Part shown: positions 60,247 to 64,000 of the stretch, piece after piece
Layout of the letters: every line of letters begins with the position of its first letter
Numbering within the stretch: the stretch's first letter is position 1
NCBI RefSeq assembly: GCF_042695135.1
Contig: NZ_CP170547.1
Coordinates: 1,612,001 to 1,676,000, forward strand
DNA: 64,000 nt
From: Epilithonimonas sp042695135
Lineage (GTDB): Bacteria; Bacteroidota; Bacteroidia; Flavobacteriales; Weeksellaceae
Reading direction: 5' to 3'
Notes under the pieces: generated by a model
What the model was told of the DNA's origin: nothing
Seen by the model: only the letters and a program-made list of their open reading frames with translations
The model's database searches: none
Made by a program: the position numbers and the translations under genes

Positions 60247-61263
60247 ATGAAAAGAAAAGTTCTTCTGATCTACACCGGCGGCACGATCGGGATGGAAAAA
60301 GATTACGAAACAGGAAGTCTTGTTCCGTTTGATTTTTCCACGATCTTCAAAAGAATCCCGGAAATGAATCTCCTGGAATGTGAGGTGTCCGTTCATCCTT
60401 TTAAAAATCCAGTGGATTCCTCGGATATGGGTCCACAGGAATGGCGAATGATTGCCAATTGGATTACTAAAAACTATGACAACTTTGATGGCTTTCTGAT
60501 TCTTCACGGAACAGATACAATGTCTTATACGGCTTCCGCACTTAGTTTTATGCTCAGAAATCTTGATAAGCCAGTGATTTTAACTGGTTCACAACTTCCG
60601 ATTGGAGACCTGCGAACTGATGCCAAGGAAAATCTTCTTACAAGTTTATATTACGCCAGTCTTTATGAAAATGACGAAGCCGTCATTAAAGAAGTTGCTG
60701 TCTATTTTGAATATAAACTATTGAGGGGAAATAGAAGCCTGAAATATTCGGCGGAGTTTTTTGACGCTTACCAGAGTCCGAATTATCCAATTCTGGGACA
60801 ATCCGGTGTCCATCTCAATGTTGATAAAAATGTTCTTTGGAAGCCAAAAGGAAAATTTGAACTGGATAATTACCTGAATGAAAATGTATTATTCTGCAGG
60901 ATTTTCCCCGGAATGAACTTCGAATCTCTGTTGGAAATCAAAACTACTGAAGCTATTATTTTGCAGGTTTTCGGATCGGGAACAATTTTTAATAACGATA
61001 AAACGCAATCGGTTCTTCAGGAATTAAAGTCTCGGGGCATTGAGATTGTGGTAATCAGCCAATGTATTTCCGGAGGAATTAGTTTTGGGAAATATAGCAA
61101 CAGTAATATTTTCACCAAGATTGGCGCCATAAGCGGAAAAGATATGACAGCGGAATCTGCGATCACAAAAGCAATGCATATTTTGAAGAATCCGAAATAT
61201 GACAGAGACTTCTCAGAATTATTCAGTGAAAATATTTGTGGAGAAATTACAGAAGACTTTTGA
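60247..61263 (+). CDS. ansA: Type I L-asparaginase
   Basis: 338 residues. The N-terminal catalytic loop is YTGGTIGM (first Thr ~10). The second catalytic triad part is HGTDTMSYTASALS, then PVILTGSQLPI. The length and lack of a signal peptide fit cytoplasmic type I. It turns asparagine into aspartate and ammonia. Single gene downstream of an R1 repeat. The region after it to 61342 holds AT-rich DNA without a clear gene. Confidence 0.94.
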   Translation: MKRKVLLIYTGGTIGMEKDYETGSLVPFDFSTIFKRIPEMNLLECEVSVHPFKNPVDSSDMGPQEWRMIANWITKNYDNFDGFLILHGTDTMSYTASALSFMLRNLDKPVILTGSQLPIGDLRTDAKENLLTSLYYASLYENDEAVIKEVAVYFEYKLLRGNRSLKYSAEFFDAYQSPNYPILGQSGVHLNVDKNVLWKPKGKFELDNYLNENVLFCRIFPGMNFESLLEIKTTEAIILQVFGSGTIFNNDKTQSVLQELKSRGIEIVVISQCISGGISFGKYSNSNIFTKIGAISGKDMTAESAITKAMHILKNPKYDRDFSELFSENICGEITEDF

Positions 61264-61342
61264 CAGAGTAGATAATTAGATTTTACAAATTAGAACTTAG
61301 ATTAAATTAAAAAAAATATTCTGCCCCAAAGCATTTTATCTT

Positions 61343-61371
61343 TTGAGAATTCAGATATTTCATTATATTTG
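61343..61371 (+). promoter_or_regulatory. Promoter of tRNA-Ser
   Basis: TTG-N18-TATATTTG, ending 11 bp before the tRNA. Confidence 0.75.
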
Positions 61372-61382
61372 CAACCTCAAAT

Positions 61383-61469
61383 AGAGAGGTGTCCGAGTGG
61401 TTGAAGGAGCTAGCCTGGAAAGCTAGTGTGCGGGTAACTGTACCGAGGGTTCGAATCCCTTCCTCTCTG
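61383..61469 (+). tRNA. tRNA-Ser(GGA)
   Basis: An 87-nt type II tRNA with a 7-bp acceptor (AGAGAGG/CCTCTCT), anticodon loop CTGGAAA (GGA) on stem CTAGC/GCTAG, a long variable arm (GTGTGCGGGTAACTGTACC) and T loop TTCGAAT. The discriminator base is G73. CCA is not encoded. It reads UCC and UCU codons. Confidence 0.96.
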
Positions 61470-61480
61470 CAAAAAACAAA

Positions 61481-61511
61481 AGCGGCTTATTTTTATAATA
61501 AGCCGCTTTTT
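61481..61511 (+). terminator. Terminator after tRNA-Ser
   Basis: AGCGGCTTATT and AATAAGCCGCT form an 11-bp stem around a 5-nt loop, followed by TTTTT. Confidence 0.9.
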
Positions 61512-61530
61512 TGTTCTTAATATGTAATAA

Positions 61531-62592
61531 TTAATAAAGAACACCTAAACTTTCTGCCGAGAAATCTGATATCTCATCTAATTTTCCTTCTTTTATTTTC
61601 TTTACCCACGCATGATCGCTTAACAAAGCTCTGCCAACTGCTACAAGATCAAAATCCTGACGATCCAGTCTTTTCAGCAATTCCGAAAGATCACTTTTCT
61701 CAGAACCTTGTCCGGCAAATGCACCCATAAAATCGCCTTTCAATCCCACAGATCCCACAGTGATAGTTGGTTGCCCCGTGATTTTCTTTGCCCAGCCTGC
61801 GAAGTTAAGGTCAGAACCTTCAAATTCCGGTTCCCAGAAACGGCGCTGTGAGCAATGGAAAATATCCACACCAGCCTCTTTCATTGGCAAAAGCCATTCT
61901 TCCATTTCGGCTGGTGTCGTCGCCAGTCTGCTTTTGTAATCCTGCTGTTTCCATTGGGAAAGTCGAATAATGATGGTGAAATCCGGTCCGACTGCAGCTC
62001 TCATTGCTTTGATGATATCGACCGCAAATTTGCTTCTTTCTTTCAAGGTTCTTCCGCCGTATTCATCGGTTCTTGTGTTGGTCACTTCCCAGAAAAACTG
62101 ATCGATCAGATAACCATGCGCACCGTGAATTTCCAGAACATCAAAACCAAGATCTTTCGCCGATTTTGCCGAAGCTGCAAATTGTGCAATTGTATCCTGG
62201 ATATCTTCCAAAGTCATTGTGGATGCTTTTTCCATCTCACCAGCCGGGTAATCCGGAGAACTTCTCGTGTCGCCAACGTGCCAGATCTGAGGTCCCATTT
62301 TTCCGCCGTTTTTGTGGACAGCATCTATTACGTTTTTCCAGCCTTGCAAAGCTTCGGTGCCGTAAAAGTCGGGGATATTCTGCATGTTTTTTGATCCTGG
62401 TCTGTTGATTACAGTTCCTTCGGAAAGAATCAGTCCCACTTCTGATGCAGCTCTTCTGGCATAATAATCTGCAATTTGCTGAGTCGGAACACCGTTATCA
62501 GATTGAGCTCTGGTCATAGGAGCCATCACGATTCTATTTTTAAGATGAAGATCTTTGTAACTAAACGGATTGAATAATGCGTCTAAACTCAT
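61531..62592 (-). CDS. NADH:flavin oxidoreductase, Old Yellow Enzyme family
   Basis: 353 residues, FMN-containing TIM barrel. LKNRIVMAPMTRAQSDN, LSEGTVINRPGSKN, WHVGDTRS, HGAHGYLIDQFFW (substrate His and barrel strand) and NTRTDEYGGRTLKERSKF are classic. It reduces activated C=C or nitro bonds with NADH/NADPH. The partner regulator is probably the divergent HxlR gene, since the space between them holds matching inverted repeats. Confidence 0.94.
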   Translation of the reverse strand: MSLDALFNPFSYKDLHLKNRIVMAPMTRAQSDNGVPTQQIADYYARRAASEVGLILSEGTVINRPGSKNMQNIPDFYGTEALQGWKNVIDAVHKNGGKMGPQIWHVGDTRSSPDYPAGEMEKASTMTLEDIQDTIAQFAASAKSAKDLGFDVLEIHGAHGYLIDQFFWEVTNTRTDEYGGRTLKERSKFAVDIIKAMRAAVGPDFTIIIRLSQWKQQDYKSRLATTPAEMEEWLLPMKEAGVDIFHCSQRRFWEPEFEGSDLNFAGWAKKITGQPTITVGSVGLKGDFMGAFAGQGSEKSDLSELLKRLDRQDFDLVAVGRALLSDHAWVKKIKEGKLDEISDFSAESLGVLY

Positions 62593-62629
62593 TTTTAATT
62601 TTTTAATTTGATTAATTGTTACACAAAGT

Positions 62630-62643
62630 AACTAATAATAGTT
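62630..62643. promoter_or_regulatory. Possible HxlR operator site 1
   Basis: AACTA-ATAA-TAGTT, an inverted repeat in the divergent gap between the OYE and HxlR genes, near the OYE start. Confidence 0.5.
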
Positions 62644-62685
62644 TGTATTTGTATCTTTTAAATAAAAAAAGTGGTAACTTGGCAG

Positions 62686-62704
62686 TAACTAATAATGATA
62701 GTTA
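62686..62704. promoter_or_regulatory. Possible HxlR operator site 2
   Basis: TAACTA-ATAATGA-TAGTTA, a perfect 6-bp inverted repeat sharing AGTAACTAATAAT with site 1. It lies 15 bp before the HxlR start, where a bound repressor could block both genes. Confidence 0.5.
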
Positions 62705-62718
62705 GTCCGTAAAAAGAT

Positions 62719-63060
62719 ATGAGACAGCAAAAGATACTTAACTGCAGCTGCCCTTTGGGAAAGGCGATGTCGGCTTTGGGAAGCAAATGGAAGCCCATTA
62801 TTGTAATGGTTATTAATAACAGAACACTCCGTTTTGGAGAAGTTGCTGCGAGAATTCCTTCGATATCCAGAAAAGTTCTGACAGATCAACTGCGGGAAAT
62901 GGAAATCGATAATTTATTAATCCGGCGGGAGTTCAAAGAGATCCCGCCGAGAGTAGAGTATTGCCTTACGGAAAAAGGGTTGGCTCTCTTGCCGATCCTC
63001 AATCTATTAGAACAATGGGAAGCCGAATTTGACCTTAAAACAGAAAATGTATTAGATTAA
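62719..63060 (+). CDS. HxlR family transcriptional regulator
   Basis: 113 residues. The CPLGKAMSALGSKWKPIIVM start and the wHTH (LRFGEVAARIPSISRKVLTDQLREME, then VEYCLTEKG) identify HxlR. Cys residues in LNCSCPLGK near the N-terminus are those used for electrophile or redox sensing in relatives. It is divergent from an OYE gene, a pairing where HxlR usually controls the enzyme in response to quinones or aldehydes. Confidence 0.93.
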   Translation: MRQQKILNCSCPLGKAMSALGSKWKPIIVMVINNRTLRFGEVAARIPSISRKVLTDQLREMEIDNLLIRREFKEIPPRVEYCLTEKGLALLPILNLLEQWEAEFDLKTENVLD

Positions 63061-63068
63061 ATTAGATT

Positions 63069-63821
63069 TTACCAATTGATCAAACCATTTTCCAAAGCAT
63101 TGTTATAAACTTCTTCATCAAAAGAATAGAGGTCTGGTGCTTTATGAGCCCCGCCTTTTCTTTGTTCATCCAGTTTTTTTAGGATTCCCAGATTCTTTAT
63201 TTTTCTATAAAAATTGCCTCTGTTGAGTTCTTTTCCAAGAATAGATTCGTATAATTTTTGAAGTTCAGAAAGTGTGAATTTTTCCGGCAAAAGATTGATG
63301 CCAATAGGCTTGATGGCTATTTTTTCTCTGAGTGTTATTAATGCCTTTTCTACGATCTCTTTATGGTCCATAGCCATTTCAATATCAGGAAGTTGGCTGA
63401 GGTAGATCCATTCGCAGCTTTCACTGAATTCATCAACGGTCAAATCAATTTTTGAAGGATTGTATAAAGCATAGTATCCAATTGTAATGAATCTCTGTTT
63501 GTGAAACAAAGTCTCATCGAAGTCCTCAAAGTAAGCCTCGCTTCTGTTCTTTTTTCCAAACACTGCAAATTCCTCAAGATAGGAAACAGCATTCACGCCA
63601 GCTCTTTCTTTAAGAATTCTGATAACAGCATCATCCAGATCTTCATCTTTTTTTATATATCCACCAGGTAAAAACCACTGTTTTCTATAATTCATTTTTA
63701 GCAGAAGAACTTTTAGTTCATTTTGGTCAAAACCAAAGATCACGGGATCTGCGGACAAATGAGGCAGAAAAATCTCTTTTGCTTCGTTCGATCTTTGTAA
63801 AATTAATTCTTTAGAGTCCAT
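63069..63821 (-). CDS. Nudix-domain transcriptional regulator (NrtR/AraR-type)
   Basis: 250 residues from the ATG at 63821. The N-terminal Nudix domain shows PGGYIKKDEDLDDAVI but its box ends RILKERAGV, where the canonical REUXEEXGU has two Glu at those positions. Two catalytic residues are thus altered, as in NrtR-type sensors that bind ADP-ribose or sugars without hydrolysis. The C-terminal half (NFYRKIKNLGILKKLDEQRKGGAHKAPDLYSF) is the winged helix. Bacteroidota AraR regulators share this layout. A TTG at 63842 is an alternative start, but it lies at the expected transcription start. Confidence 0.85.
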   Translation of the reverse strand: MDSKELILQRSNEAKEIFLPHLSADPVIFGFDQNELKVLLLKMNYRKQWFLPGGYIKKDEDLDDAVIRILKERAGVNAVSYLEEFAVFGKKNRSEAYFEDFDETLFHKQRFITIGYYALYNPSKIDLTVDEFSESCEWIYLSQLPDIEMAMDHKEIVEKALITLREKIAIKPIGINLLPEKFTLSELQKLYESILGKELNRGNFYRKIKNLGILKKLDEQRKGGAHKAPDLYSFDEEVYNNALENGLINW

Positions 63822-63847
63822 TTTATTAGTTTCTGGTGTCAATGTTA

Positions 63848-63855
63848 CAAAAATA
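63848..63855 (-). promoter_or_regulatory. -7 box of the Nudix regulator gene
   Basis: On the minus strand TATTTTTG (TAnnTTTG), 26 bp before the ATG at 63821. The remaining bases to 64000 are AT-rich with no feature I can support; a promoter for a divergent gene beyond the window is possible. Confidence 0.4.
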
Positions 63856-64000
63856 TTAATAAAAAATTTGAAGAATGATAAATTTTAAGAAATCGAACGT
63901 TTTTTGGTGATTATTTAACGTAATAATTTCATTGTTTCTAAGCGAATCAATGAAATTTTAATTTTAATTTTAGTTATAATTTATTGATTAACAATGTTTT

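Noticed and set aside
61855..62408. Open frames opposite the OYE gene
   Set aside because: They are shadows of a strongly conserved coding strand and show no protein-like composition.

Overview
The window is AT-rich chromosomal DNA from a member of the Flavobacteriia (Bacteroidota), most likely Chryseobacterium or a close Weeksellaceae relative. Four things support this. Promoters have the Bacteroidota pattern TTG-N18-21-TAnnTTTG. There are type IX secretion (T9SS) cargo proteins with C-terminal sorting domains, and gliding/T9SS genes (gldB, gldC, a porT-like gene). Several genes belong to flavobacterial families (GLPGLI, DUF3098, DUF721). A 6S-like RNA lies between zapA and rny. Genus is inferred from gene content only.

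Layout. 1-5.2 kb: end of a Gcr-type 'recombinase' membrane protein, a DUF721 gene, ychF, a T9SS cargo protein and a lipoprotein. 5.3-11 kb: topoisomerase IV (parE, a small membrane protein, parC) and a rhomboid protease. 11-14.2 kb (minus strand): a lipoprotein, prmC, yaaA and a YciO/Sua5-type gene. 14.1-15.6 kb: an unusual array of two complete initiator tRNA genes, three GIY-YIG ORFs and three tRNA 3'-end fragments. 15.7-20.3 kb: a BlaI/BlaR1-like pair, two GLPGLI paralogs and mscL. 20.4-28.5 kb: nnr, topoisomerase IB, ftsX-DUF3098-uppP-truB-rluF, an HhH protein and a MerR regulator. 28.6-38 kb: an SMP-30-like lipoprotein, a DEAD-box helicase, two T9SS proteins, rpsA, a glycosyltransferase, a bestrophin and a pentapeptide protein. 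38-44 kb: ggt, an unassigned gene, a decayed 21-bp tandem repeat, rny, 6S-like RNA and zapA. 44-51.3 kb: porT-like gene, ubiE, ribD, nadE, gldB and gldC. 51.4-64 kb: a trans-sulfuration enzyme, acetyltransferase, EEP protein, pheA, permease, HAD protein, serA, asparaginase, tRNA-Ser, an OYE/HxlR pair and a Nudix-type regulator.

Most genes are housekeeping. No prophage, CRISPR array, plasmid function or transposase-bearing IS was seen. The accessory signal is in the small elements: the tRNA/GIY-YIG array, several families of dispersed intergenic repeats, two repeat-like stretches apparently read in frame inside genes (prmC and the glycosyltransferase), and a 21-bp heptad repeat. The T9SS/gliding genes (porT-like, gldB, gldC) fit functionally with the three T9SS cargo proteins encoded here. 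Starts were moved inward wherever a promoter box or family alignment made the longest ORF implausible.
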